DNA from: Tannerella sp.
GTDB taxonomy: Bacteria > Bacteroidota > Bacteroidia > Bacteroidales > Tannerellaceae
NCBI GenBank assembly: GCA_031268395.1
Contig: JAIRXI010000395.1
Span: 1-13,529 of the forward strand
Length of the DNA stretch: 13,529 nt
Reading direction: 5' to 3'
The notes beneath the pieces are model-generated. The model was not told the origin of the DNA. It saw only the letters and a program-made list of their open reading frames with translations, and did not search any database. Positions 6,568-13,529 of the stretch are shown piece by piece (position 1 is the first letter of the stretch; each line of letters starts with the position of its first letter). The position numbers and the translations under genes were made by a program.

Positions 6568-7596
6568 TTAATGGGTTAAATATAGCTCTATCTCTGTTTT
6601 TTGTATCTCCCCTTCGTCACTGATCACTTGCTTCTGCGAATAATTGATCCCCGACGACAGTTTGAAATGCTCCAAAATCCGTATCAGATCCTGATCGGTG
6701 AAGGCGCCGGTAAACGAATTTTCATACAGGGCTTCTTCCCTGATCTTAAAACTTACGTTAAACCGTTTGCTCAATATCCACAGCGCTTCTTCGAAGGGGG
6801 TATCCCTGAATATAACGCGCCCGTTTTTCCATGCGATATCTTTTTGTACGTATGTTTTTTGCAGTTTAGCTTCCCGGGTCTGCGGAATGTAGGTGATTTG
6901 CTGTTCCGGTTTCATCGGGTATTTCCGGTATTCTCCCGTCCCGTTGAGGCAGATCAGGCTGACGGCTCCTTTCATCAATGTAGTTTTCACGAAACCGTTT
7001 GTCTCGTAGGCGTCAATATTAAATTCCGTACCCGTCACCTCAAGTGACAAATGATGGGGCGCCTGTACGATGAATTTCCTTTTTGCATCTTTGGCTACCG
7101 AGAAATATGCTTCGCCGGATACGTAGACTTCGCGTTTGTCTCCGGAAAAGACGACCGGATACCTGACGTACGAGCCGGAGTTAAGCCAGACTTCACTTCC
7201 GTCGGGTAATTCCAGGAAACTGACCGCGCCGGCGCTTGCACGTGCAGTCATATATCTTACCGGCCCTTCCTTCCCAGGTATCAGATAAAGCAGTGTTCCT
7301 GCCAGCAACGGCAGGAAACATATTGCCGTCAGCCGGTAGATGCCGGTTTTGATGTTTCGCCGTCTTCTTTTTCGTTCAATCCGTCTGGTAATTTTTCTTA
7401 ATGCCGGACGGGCATCCGTCTTTTGGATGATGTCCAGCGTATCCGAAGTGTAAAGTAAATGGCAGACCTCTTTAGCCAATGACCTGTTCTCGTCGGATTC
7501 CATTATCCAGACGTCTATCTCCCGGCGTTCTTCCATATTAAGATCACCCGAATAATATCGAGATAGCCAAGTCATATTGATATCGTTTTTTATCAT
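6568..7596 (-). CDS. FecR-family anti-sigma factor
   Basis: A 342-residue protein from ATG 7596. The N-terminal cytoplasmic part (1-85) has the sigma-binding helices and a very basic stretch before the membrane (RRIERKRRRR, 71-80). One membrane span follows at about 88-106. The periplasmic FecR domain (about 115-212) shows LPDGSEVWLNSGS, REVYVSGEAYFSVAKD and VTGTEFNIDAYE. The C-terminal DUF4974-type region (about 262-340) shows FRDTPFEEALWILSKRFNVSF, which is STN-like. Its role is to hold the ECF sigma factor inactive until the SusC STN domain signals ligand. It diverges from the sigma gene (173-bp gap) and lies 156 bp upstream of susC on the same strand. I see no -7 box for it in the gap. 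The family is secure; the partners are inferred from context. Confidence 0.93.
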   Translation of the reverse strand: MIKNDINMTWLSRYYSGDLNMEERREIDVWIMESDENRSLAKEVCHLLYTSDTLDIIQKTDARPALRKITRRIERKRRRRNIKTGIYRLTAICFLPLLAGTLLYLIPGKEGPVRYMTARASAGAVSFLELPDGSEVWLNSGSYVRYPVVFSGDKREVYVSGEAYFSVAKDAKRKFIVQAPHHLSLEVTGTEFNIDAYETNGFVKTTLMKGAVSLICLNGTGEYRKYPMKPEQQITYIPQTREAKLQKTYVQKDIAWKNGRVIFRDTPFEEALWILSKRFNVSFKIREEALYENSFTGAFTDQDLIRILEHFKLSSGINYSQKQVISDEGEIQKTEIELYLTH

Positions 7597-7720
7597 GAGC
7601 TGTTATGTTTTATACATGGAAGACTAACGGGAGAGAAAATATCCTAAACGGAAATTTTTTTTTCGAAGAAGAAGATGTGATTTTAACGCTTTTGTAACAT
7701 AAATGTTTCCGAATAGAATG

Positions 7721-7750
7721 TTGCCATATAAAATTTATATCCTATTTTTG
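7721..7750 (+). promoter_or_regulatory. Bacteroides-type promoter of the ECF sigma gene
   Basis: TTG (7721-7723, preceded by G), 19 bp, then TATTTTTG (7743-7750) followed by CA, matching the TTTG, 19-21 bp, TAnnTTTG consensus. The sigma ATG is at 7770, which leaves a leader of only about 12-15 nt. This suggests housekeeping-sigma transcription of the regulator rather than autoregulation. Confidence 0.6.
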
Positions 7751-7769
7751 CATAAAAAATATCCGCAAG

Positions 7770-8342
7770 ATGTTAACTGAAGCAAATAATATAGAAGACA
7801 ATGAACTTTTTGCCGCCATCCGTAACGGAGAAAAAAAAGCATTTGACCTTCTTTTTTTGAAGTATTATCCGAAGCTATGTGCATACGCACGGCAGTTTGT
7901 GGATTTTCACGATGCGGAAGAAATTGTGCAGGATGTAATGGTTTGGTTCTGGGAAAACCGAATCATGCAAGTCTTTGAAGTGTCGCTGAAAGGCTATCTG
8001 TTCAAAGCCGTGAAAAACCGGTGTCTCACGCTGATTAACCGGAACGGGCTGCGACAGCGGGTCATGACAACGATACACAAGGATATGGAAGAATTATACG
8101 ATGACCCTGACTTTTACGCCGTGGAAGAACTTATGGACAAACTCAATGAAGCGCTTCAATCCATGCCGGCCACCTACCGCGAAGCGTTTGAGCTAAACAG
8201 GTTTCAGCGGATGCCCTATAAGGATATTGCGGTACAGTTGAGTCTTTCCCCCAAAACAATCGATTACCGCATTCAACAAGCGCTGAAAATCCTTCGTGTC
8301 AAACTGAAAGACTATTTGCCGTTGCTGTCCTTTTTGCATTAA
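7770..8342 (+). CDS. ECF-type RNA polymerase sigma factor
   Basis: A 190-residue protein from ATG 7770. Region 2 spans about 23-92, with the -10-recognition helix DAEEIVQDVMVWFWENR at 48-64. Region 4 spans about 124-178: MPATYREAFELNRFQRMPYKDIAVQLSLSPKTIDYRIQQAL, with the helix-turn-helix in the second half. Length and the YFKAVKNRCL-like stretch (here YLFKAVKNRCL, 77-87) fit the sigma factors that pair with FecR proteins in Bacteroidota import loci. It should direct polymerase to susC-susD once FecR releases it. It is transcribed divergently from fecR, whereas such pairs are more often co-directional. Its 3' end converges with cobQ. The family call is very secure. Confidence 0.95.
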   Translation: MLTEANNIEDNELFAAIRNGEKKAFDLLFLKYYPKLCAYARQFVDFHDAEEIVQDVMVWFWENRIMQVFEVSLKGYLFKAVKNRCLTLINRNGLRQRVMTTIHKDMEELYDDPDFYAVEELMDKLNEALQSMPATYREAFELNRFQRMPYKDIAVQLSLSPKTIDYRIQQALKILRVKLKDYLPLLSFLH

Positions 8343-8522
8343 GTAACATGCGCGTACCTGACGGCACGCTTCATACTTACCCGGATTCCCGGTACCGTTC
8401 ATGCAGTGACTTAACTGCCCCTGATTAATGCCAGTTAAGCGCGACAGTCCGGCAAGAGAAAAATAACTTGTGTAACAGTTAAGGTCGGCGAAGGGTGAAA
8501 CTTGTCCGCCGTTTCCGTGCCG
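8343..8522. other. Convergent sigma-cobQ gap with a weak shared hairpin
   Basis: About 180 bp between two convergent stop codons, with no gene seen. CTTAACTG (8410-8417) pairs with CAGTTAAG (8432-8439) across a 14-nt loop, but no T-tract follows, so it is a weak terminator candidate at best. The string GTTAAG recurs at 8434-8439, near 8476-8481 and near 8529 at roughly 45-50 bp spacing. I see no function in this. Confidence 0.3.
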
Positions 8523-10085
8523 TCACCGGTTAAGGATGCTGTAAACCAGTTCCATGTCGACATGCCGGCGCACGTGTGCGGCAAGTTTGTCATACTGTTC
8601 TTCCCTGAAGGCGGCATAGTCGAAAGCGGCCGGCGACGAAGTCCTGTCGAGGAAGGGCTGTAACAGAAGGTCTACTGCGGGAGCATTGTCCAGTATGCCA
8701 TGAATATAGGTTCCCATGCAGCGATTATTCATAAGGCATCCGTGCGCCGATGCATCCGGGAGGGAGCTGTCGCCGGTGAGCGGGACAGCGGTATCGGCGG
8801 GAGTTTCGTCAGCGGGATACGTCAATGCCGGGGCTTGCGCACCGGGCAGAAAAGCGGTCTCGCCCATGTGTATCTCATATCCGTGACAGATGTCTGCGCC
8901 GGCGGCCATGCGGAACGTTACCCGGCGCGTGATTTTTTCTTTCGTCAGGCGGGTCGTGACCGGCAGCAGTCCAAGTCCGGGCAGGCGTTCCGTATCACCC
9001 TCCACATGGTCCGGGTCGCAAACCTCCATGCCCATCATCTGGTATCCGCCGCAAATGCCCATCACCGTGGCGCCGTTGCGGCTGGCCTGCAATATCGCCT
9101 GCGCGAGGCCGCCGCGCCGCAGTTCGCAGAGGTCGCCCAGCGTATTTTTCGTTCCGGGAATGAGGATGATATCCGCCTTGAGCAGTTCGGCGGGACTGGC
9201 GGTGTAGAAAAGATGCACCCGCCCGTCGCGCTCCAGCACGTTGAAGTCGGTGAAATTGCTCATGTGCGGCAGCAGCACGACGGCAACATTCACCTTGCCC
9301 CGCATCGCGTCAAGTTTTTTCGTCCTGAGCATCACGCTGTCCTCCTCCTCGATGTAAATGTCCCGGAAATAAGGCGCCACGCCCACGACCGGCACCCCGC
9401 ACAAGTCCTCAATCATCCTGACTCCGCCGGCAAACAGGCTGGCGTCGCCGCGGAACTTGTTGACAAGGATGCCCCCAATCAGCCGCCGGTCTTCCTCCGC
9501 CTGCAGCATGACCGAACCGTAAAGGCTCGCAATCACGCCCCCGCGGTCAATGTCGGCGACGAGGATGACCGAAGCGCCGGCATGACGCGCCATCGGCAGA
9601 TTCACCATATCCACATGGCGCAGGTTAAGTTCCGCGATGCTCCCGGCGCCTTCCAGCACGACAGGGTTGTAACGTCCGGCAAGGCGGTCGTAGGCCGCAT
9701 GGACTTCACGCACCAGCTCAGCCCGGCCCCGTTCGCTGAAAAAATCCCGCGCATCCCGGTTGCCCGCCGGACGGCCGTTGAGCACGACCTGCGACGTACA
9801 GTCGCCCGACGGCTTGAGAAGCACGGGATTCATATCCGTATGGCACGGAACGCCCGCCGCTTCGGCCTGCACCGCCTGCGCGCGGCCAATCTCAAGGCCT
9901 TCGGGCGTAACGAACGAATTGAGCGCCATGTTCTGCGCCTTGAACGGAGCGGGATTGTATCCGTCCTGCCTGAAAATGCGGCAGAAAGCCGCCGCCATAA
10001 CGCTTTTCCCAACGTCGCTGCCCGTCCCGGCGAACATCACCGGACGAAGTCTTTTTGTTTCCGCAAATTTCATATCCGACGGCAT
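8523..10085 (-). CDS. cobQ: Cobyric acid synthase (adenosylcobyrate a,c-diamide amidotransferase)
   Basis: A 520-residue protein, also known as CbiP, from ATG 10085; a second Met at residue 5 is also possible. It catalyses ATP-dependent, glutamine-fed amidation of four side-chain carboxylates of adenosylcobyrinic acid a,c-diamide in cobalamin synthesis, in the cytoplasm. The N-terminal dethiobiotin-synthetase-like ATPase has the P-loop GTGSDVGKS (20-28), KAQNMALNS (49-57), LEGAGSIAELNL (144-155) and DIDRGG (178-183). The C-terminal class I-like glutamine amidotransferase domain has the nucleophile Cys345 in GICGGYQMMG, GYEIHMGET (402-410) and His462 in TYIHGI. A short Thr/Pro/Ala-rich insert is present near 420-450. 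Length is slightly above the usual. No other cobalamin gene and no cobalamin riboswitch is visible. It is visibly more GC-rich than its neighbours. Assignment secure. Confidence 0.96.
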   Translation of the reverse strand: MPSDMKFAETKRLRPVMFAGTGSDVGKSVMAAAFCRIFRQDGYNPAPFKAQNMALNSFVTPEGLEIGRAQAVQAEAAGVPCHTDMNPVLLKPSGDCTSQVVLNGRPAGNRDARDFFSERGRAELVREVHAAYDRLAGRYNPVVLEGAGSIAELNLRHVDMVNLPMARHAGASVILVADIDRGGVIASLYGSVMLQAEEDRRLIGGILVNKFRGDASLFAGGVRMIEDLCGVPVVGVAPYFRDIYIEEEDSVMLRTKKLDAMRGKVNVAVVLLPHMSNFTDFNVLERDGRVHLFYTASPAELLKADIILIPGTKNTLGDLCELRRGGLAQAILQASRNGATVMGICGGYQMMGMEVCDPDHVEGDTERLPGLGLLPVTTRLTKEKITRRVTFRMAAGADICHGYEIHMGETAFLPGAQAPALTYPADETPADTAVPLTGDSSLPDASAHGCLMNNRCMGTYIHGILDNAPAVDLLLQPFLDRTSSPAAFDYAAFREEQYDKLAAHVRRHVDMELVYSILNR

Positions 10086-10114
10086 ATAACTGTGGTATTA
10101 ACTCTTTTGTGCCG

Positions 10115-10122
10115 CAAAGGTA
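10115..10122 (-). promoter_or_regulatory. Putative -7 promoter box of cobQ
   Basis: On the minus strand this reads TACCTTTG followed by CGG, a match to the Bacteroides -7 consensus TAnnTTTG, about 30 bp before the cobQ ATG. No good TTTG -33 partner is present at 19-21 bp; a TTG lies only 12 bp away. The box is therefore partial support for a promoter. Confidence 0.4.
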
Positions 10123-10260
10123 GATAAAAAAAACCAACGGATGCCTTTATCCTGTAACAGGTTCATGAAAACAGGAAAAAGAAGTCTTTTTGCGGGTGAG
10201 TATGGAATATACAGGCGAACTATCCGAAAAGGGAAGTTGTCCAATCCGAATATTTTTTGA

Positions 10261-10446
10261 ATATGAATACTCAATATAATACCCAATCCAGCCCTCCAGC
10301 CATTACGCGCGGCGTCTCCCTCACCGTCATTGCGAGACCCCACCCCAGCTTCGCCGGGGTGGGATCTCGCAATGACGGGGAGGGAGACCGCAATGACGGG
10401 GGAACGGCTATGGTTCCTTCACAGGTATAATATTGAGTATTCATAT
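10261..10446. repeat. Palindromic repeat element 3 (MITE-like, 186 bp)
   Basis: The ends are a 23-bp inverted repeat with one mismatch: ATATGAATACTCAATATAAT at 10261, completed by ACC, against 10424-10446. The centre is a near-perfect 75-bp palindrome (10314-10388), GTCTCCCTCACCGTCATTGC onward, with arms of about 33 bp. An extra partial copy CGCAATGACGGGG follows. CTCGCAATGACGGGGAGGGA in the right arm is identical in element 2, so the core is shared while the ends differ. A 12-bp direct repeat ATATTTTTTGAA lies at both edges (10250-10261 and 10443-10454), consistent with a target-site duplication. No transposase is present. Confidence 0.8.
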
Positions 10447-10524
10447 TTTTTGAAATAATAAGGATATGAGTATTGGCAAACAAATACATCCGCCTTGCGA
10501 AGAATATGGATATTTTATCCCGTT

Positions 10525-10561
10525 TTTCCAATTCGTGCTGCATTGCGGCACGAATTGGAAA
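10525..10561. other. Strong perfect hairpin downstream of the phosphoesterase gene
   Basis: TTTCCAATTCGTGC (10525-10538) pairs perfectly with GCACGAATTGGAAA (10548-10561) across a 9-nt loop. It lies 65 bp past the phosphoesterase stop. On neither strand is the stem followed by a T-tract beyond its own end, so it is not a textbook intrinsic terminator. It could act as a terminator or 3'-end stabiliser of the minus-strand operon. Confidence 0.5.
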
Positions 10562-10626
10562 GCAATTTCAACCTCGAGATTACTTATAATGCAAACCCAT
10601 GACATTTATTGCCCGGACAATACAGG

Positions 10627-12108
10627 CTATAATACAACTGTCTGTTTGAACGTTTGTTCGAAACGATTGCAGACTTCGACCGTAACTTGTTTTGTGTTTT
10701 CAGCAGGTTTTGCTCTGAAAAGATGCAATGTTTTATACCCTGCCGCCTTGCCATGCATGGTGATATAGTCCTGATCTTCATCGGCAAACTGTTCCATTTC
10801 ACCTTTAAGGATACCGTCTTCATACCATTTTACCTGATAAGTCATATCCCAGTCCCATACATTAGCCACGACATAGCCTGCCTGCGATATAAATTCGTCG
10901 GGTTTATATACCCTGAACTGATAATCAGAGTCTTTTCCCGTAGCTTTGTACTGCCAGGAAATATTTTCTCCATTTACATTGACTATAAGGTATCCGTTGG
11001 GCGCTCCACAACGGTTCACGTTTCCTGCCCACCAGGCTCCACAGACGGCTCCTATGTTATGTTCGTATATGTCGGGAGTAACTTCATAATTTTCAAAGAA
11101 ATGAGTGTGTCCGGCAAAAATATGAACTTTGTACCCTTTCAAGATTTCCATCAGTTCCAGTCTGTTTCGTGTATTTCCTTCTCCATTATCACTTTGATTG
11201 GACGTGGGTGCATGCAGATTAATGAAAACGGTGCTGCCCGGAAGTACATAGCTCAGATCTTTTATCAACCATTTCAATTGATCTTCGGTAAAACGCTCCG
11301 TATATTTTTTATCTTTGAAATAGTCAATGTTTTTCAATGTAACGATATGTATCTTTCCGATATTGACCGAATAATCCGTAGGCCCGAAGTGCGATTCATA
11401 TATTTGTTCTCCATAGCAGGCCGCTTTGTCTTCCGTATTGCTGAAAGCATTGCAGGCGAGGTTGAAATCATGATTGCCGATCGTATGAAAATAGCAGTCA
11501 ACGCCTGTTTCCTTCAATATGTTTTTGTACGGGTCAAATAAATCCATCATATCGAATACAATATCGCCTACTACCGCTGCATACACCGGTGAGGACGTCC
11601 TGATGCGTTTCAACGTTTCCCGGATATCTGCGGCGCTCTCATTACGAAAACGTTGTAAATGAGTTTCGTTCCTCACCTGAGGGTCTGATAAGACTATATA
11701 CATGAATTGATCCGACTGTTTTTCCTTTTTACGTAGAACAAAATCCCGGCGATTGATTTTTTCCTGCCGACTCAATGGCGCATAGAATCCTGTTGCGATA
11801 AAACTGTCTGTTTCTATCTCGTAAGCCGGGGGTACGGAAATGGAGACAAACCGGCTTTCGGACAAATTTGTTTTCAGGTAATAAATCCCGTTGTTGTCAG
11901 TTTGTGTGAAGTTGAATCCGTCATTAACGACAACGCTTCCTATAGGGTTGTTCTTACTGTCAACAACAACACCTTTCACTGTAAATCTTTCCCGATCGGG
12001 AATCCGGACAGTTGCAACCTTAACGTATCGGTTGTCCGTTCGCTCGTGTTTCCCGCCGCACGCCAGCGTGAAAATAGACAGGAGTAATAATAAGACTGTA
12101 TGTTTCAT
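10627..12108 (-). CDS. Calcineurin-like metallophosphoesterase lipoprotein
   Basis: I choose ATG 12108 (493 residues): it gives a clean lipoprotein signal, MKHTVLLLLLSIFTLAC, with lipidated Cys17. The in-frame TTG at 12132 would add eight residues ahead of it. Residues about 43-100 resemble the carboxypeptidase-regulatory-like MetallophosN domain (VKGVVVDSKNNPIGSVVVND). The catalytic metallophosphatase domain has LSDPQ (D142), VVGDIVFD (D182), TIGNHDFN (N212, H213), NLHAP (H299) and FAGHTHF (H334, H336). A MetallophosC-like beta domain follows (GAVCGAWWAG...APNGYLIVNV). Motif I is D-P-Q rather than D-x-H, as I recall for some relatives. It should hydrolyse phosphate esters outside the inner membrane; the substrate is unknown. 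It is the last gene of its group, 10 bp after the preceding stop. Confidence 0.92.
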   Translation of the reverse strand: MKHTVLLLLLSIFTLACGGKHERTDNRYVKVATVRIPDRERFTVKGVVVDSKNNPIGSVVVNDGFNFTQTDNNGIYYLKTNLSESRFVSISVPPAYEIETDSFIATGFYAPLSRQEKINRRDFVLRKKEKQSDQFMYIVLSDPQVRNETHLQRFRNESAADIRETLKRIRTSSPVYAAVVGDIVFDMMDLFDPYKNILKETGVDCYFHTIGNHDFNLACNAFSNTEDKAACYGEQIYESHFGPTDYSVNIGKIHIVTLKNIDYFKDKKYTERFTEDQLKWLIKDLSYVLPGSTVFINLHAPTSNQSDNGEGNTRNRLELMEILKGYKVHIFAGHTHFFENYEVTPDIYEHNIGAVCGAWWAGNVNRCGAPNGYLIVNVNGENISWQYKATGKDSDYQFRVYKPDEFISQAGYVVANVWDWDMTYQVKWYEDGILKGEMEQFADEDQDYITMHGKAAGYKTLHLFRAKPAENTKQVTVEVCNRFEQTFKQTVVL

Positions 12109-12118
12109 TTTCTTACGA

Positions 12119-12697
12119 TTATAAAGTGACAAGAACTATTTTATCGAAAAATTCAAGAATTGCCATAGGTTCTTTTATTGCGGCAACCACGCGTTCGAGG
12201 TCGGTTGTATTGTTTTCCGTACAGATCACATTCGCACAGTCCAACATGTGGGCAAATCTTTTGCGGACGTCTTCTTCGCTGATTTCATTTTTACGAATTG
12301 CTTTTTTCAGGTATTTATCCACCTTGATTACGGAATTGTAGACTGCCGGCTTACGTATTTCCACTACTGAACTGGAAAGTCCTACACTGATTTCATATTC
12401 TTGGGTATAACTTATCCGGAAAGTATTCCATTTATCGGTTATTTCGGACCCGAGATAATGCGTTTCTTCAAAAACAGTTTCTTTTACCGGTATCTCTCCG
12501 TATACTTCATAAGTAAATCGAACTGTTTCCGTTTTGTTATTCTCCGATTTTTTTCCCCCGTCGGGGTTGGTACAGGTCGGTATCGCGTTAGACTCGGCAT
12601 AAGCTAATGTCTGACTTTGCATATTGATTGCAAAAATCAGGCTCAATAATAATGTATTTACTGTTTCCATTTTAAAATTATTTTTTTTGTTAAACAT
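12119..12697 (-). CDS. Small exported protein of unknown function
   Basis: A 192-residue protein from ATG 12697. That start supplies a basic n-region (MFNKKNNFK) before the hydrophobic core TLLLSLIFAIN and a likely cleavage near TLAYA-ES. The internal ATG at 12670 would begin METVN, with no positive charge, and is less likely. The mature part has one Cys early (PTCTNPDGGKKSE) and two close together later (LDCANVICTEN). A beta-rich middle (VRFTYEVYGEIPVKETVFEE) leads to a helical, charged C-terminal half (KYLKKAIRKNEISEEDVRKRF). I recognise no family. It sits between a SusD-like gene (7-bp gap upstream) and the phosphoesterase (10-bp gap downstream), so it is clearly in one operon and probably works at the cell surface or in the periplasm with them. 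Confidence 0.85.
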   Translation of the reverse strand: MFNKKNNFKMETVNTLLLSLIFAINMQSQTLAYAESNAIPTCTNPDGGKKSENNKTETVRFTYEVYGEIPVKETVFEETHYLGSEITDKWNTFRISYTQEYEISVGLSSSVVEIRKPAVYNSVIKVDKYLKKAIRKNEISEEDVRKRFAHMLDCANVICTENNTTDLERVVAAIKEPMAILEFFDKIVLVTL

Positions 12698-12704
12698 TGA
12701 TGTT

Positions 12705-13529
12705 TTACTGTTGCCAGATCAAACGGATACTTGTGTCATCACCACCCATATTCCGTTTGGCTTCCTGATAGTTCGTGAGATTTGTCCGTTGCAATGCTGC
12801 AGGATATTTAAAACGTTTCGGCATCCGGTTGCCGGTCGGTACTCCTGCTCCACTCGGAATTTTCGGCAATCCTGTCCGGTTAAATTCATACCACTGTTGG
12901 TAATCGCAGAAGAAAAGGGCATAATATTTCTGTATCATGATCCGCTCCATTGTACCGTCATAGGCGGCCTCTTCATTCGATAAATAATCGGCAGGCATAG
13001 AGGCGCCCCATTGTTCGATAGCGGCTTTTACCCCTCTTTCATACGCACCTTGCGCATCGTCGCCGGCAATACCTTTGAACGCAAGTTCGGATTTAATAAA
13101 CTCAAGTTCCGCATATGTCATCAGCGACAGGCTCATTGGCGCTATAGCAATTCCCTGATTCGGAGCGGAGCCTGCGTATGATGGCACGATTGCGTATCCG
13201 CTCGGCCAACCGACATAAGATCTTACTCCACCATTATTTGCCTGTGTAGCGAAAATTGGCAGGCGAGGATCATTCCATGCAAGCAGATTGTTTACAAAAA
13301 ATTCGGATACGACGATATATGAAGTAAGGTCCTGAGGCCTTATCATAGGAGGCTCCTGCGGGAATACCCCCGAAATATAAACCGCAGCGCCATCATCATT
13401 GGACTCGAAAACCGGGTAGGTTACAGGGTCGTTCAGCATTTTAGCCAGTTCGGAAGATGCGTTCAATTCGCTTACATTCAATACCCGAAGAAGGATACGC
13501 ATCCGCAGAGAATTTGCAAATTTACGCCA
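12705..13529 (-). CDS. SusD-like (SusD_2-type) lipoprotein, C-terminal part
   Basis: The frame is open to the right edge: nine more codons before the internal ATG at 13502 read WRKFANSLR, so the gene starts outside the window and 274 codons plus stop are visible. WRKFANSLRMRILLRV resembles the FANSLRLR signature of the SusD_2 / SusD-homologue group. The rest fits too: TYAELEFIKSELAFKGIAGD-type helices, then AAYDGTMERIMIQKYYALFF, QQWYEFNRTGLP and the C-terminal PKRFKYPAALQRTNLTNY-EA. It differs from the SusD at 1307-2884, which belongs to the classical RagB group. It is presumably the lid protein of a second SusC whose gene would lie to the right. The small exported protein follows after 7 bp. 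Confidence 0.9.
   Translation of the reverse strand, partial: WRKFANSLRMRILLRVLNVSELNASSELAKMLNDPVTYPVFESNDDGAAVYISGVFPQEPPMIRPQDLTSYIVVSEFFVNNLLAWNDPRLPIFATQANNGGVRSYVGWPSGYAIVPSYAGSAPNQGIAIAPMSLSLMTYAELEFIKSELAFKGIAGDDAQGAYERGVKAAIEQWGASMPADYLSNEEAAYDGTMERIMIQKYYALFFCDYQQWYEFNRTGLPKIPSGAGVPTGNRMPKRFKYPAALQRTNLTNYQEAKRNMGGDDTSIRLIWQQ

Larger units (their letters stand above)
10086..10626. other. Intergenic region between cobQ and the phosphoesterase gene
   Basis: About 540 bp without a credible gene. From the left it holds the cobQ -7 box (10115-10122), plain AT-rich sequence, palindromic element 3 (10261-10446) with its flanking direct repeat, and a strong hairpin at 10525-10561. Short open frames here run through the repeats and show no protein character. 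Confidence 0.6.

Noticed and set aside
8410..8439. Intrinsic terminator between the sigma gene and cobQ
   Set aside because: The stem is only 8 bp with a 14-nt loop and no T-tract on either strand, so I kept it only as a weak note.
8700..10127. 475-codon open frame antisense to cobQ
   Set aside because: A shadow of a GC-rich gene. The product is Arg/His/Val-rich without any domain, while the opposite strand is an unmistakable CobQ.
10086..10260. Cobalamin riboswitch upstream of cobQ
   Set aside because: I looked for a B12-box-like conserved core and supporting helices and found none. The leader from the -7 box to the ATG is only about 30 nt, too short for one.
12109..12132. TTG start extending the phosphoesterase into the preceding gene
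   Set aside because: ATG 12108 gives a textbook lipoprotein signal immediately; the extra residues only add hydrophilic sequence before it.

Overview
The window looks like Bacteroidota, most likely Bacteroidales. It carries SusC/SusD-type outer-membrane import genes, an ECF sigma factor with a FecR-type anti-sigma factor, promoter boxes matching the Bacteroides form (TTTG, 19-21 bp, TAnnTTTG), no clear Shine-Dalgarno sequences and Cys-lipobox lipoproteins. Genus and species cannot be named from the sequence.

Layout. (1) 1-162, minus: the N-terminus of an exported protein that runs off the left edge. (2) 163-1306: a repeat-rich stretch. It holds two related palindromic elements (265-446 and 672-840), a six-unit 21-bp tandem array between them, a decayed carbon-nitrogen hydrolase gene (831-1160), and a 120-bp MITE-like element (1162-1281) at the broken 5' side of that gene. 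(3) 1307-7596, minus: susD-like, susC-like (with STN signalling domain) and fecR-like genes. The ECF sigma gene (7770-8342, plus) diverges from fecR. This is a FecIRA-like trans-envelope regulated uptake locus: SusC STN domain, then FecR in the inner membrane, then the sigma factor, then transcription of susCD. The fecR-susC gap carries a plus-strand promoter and two hairpins with a T-rich tail. Together they predict a small RNA of about 110 nt antisense to the susC leader, the most interesting element here. (4) 8523-10085, minus: cobyric acid synthase (cobQ/cbiP), GC-rich, convergent with the sigma gene. (5) 10086-10626: an intergenic region with a third palindromic element flanked by a 12-bp direct repeat, and a separate perfect 14-bp hairpin. 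(6) 10627-13529, minus: a compact group consisting of a second, different SusD-like gene (5' end outside the window), a small exported protein of unknown function, and a lipoprotein metallophosphoesterase. It is probably the distal part of a second SusC/SusD locus.

No glycoside hydrolase lies in the window, so the substrate of either import system cannot be assigned. No tRNA, rRNA, CRISPR array or intact transposase was seen.
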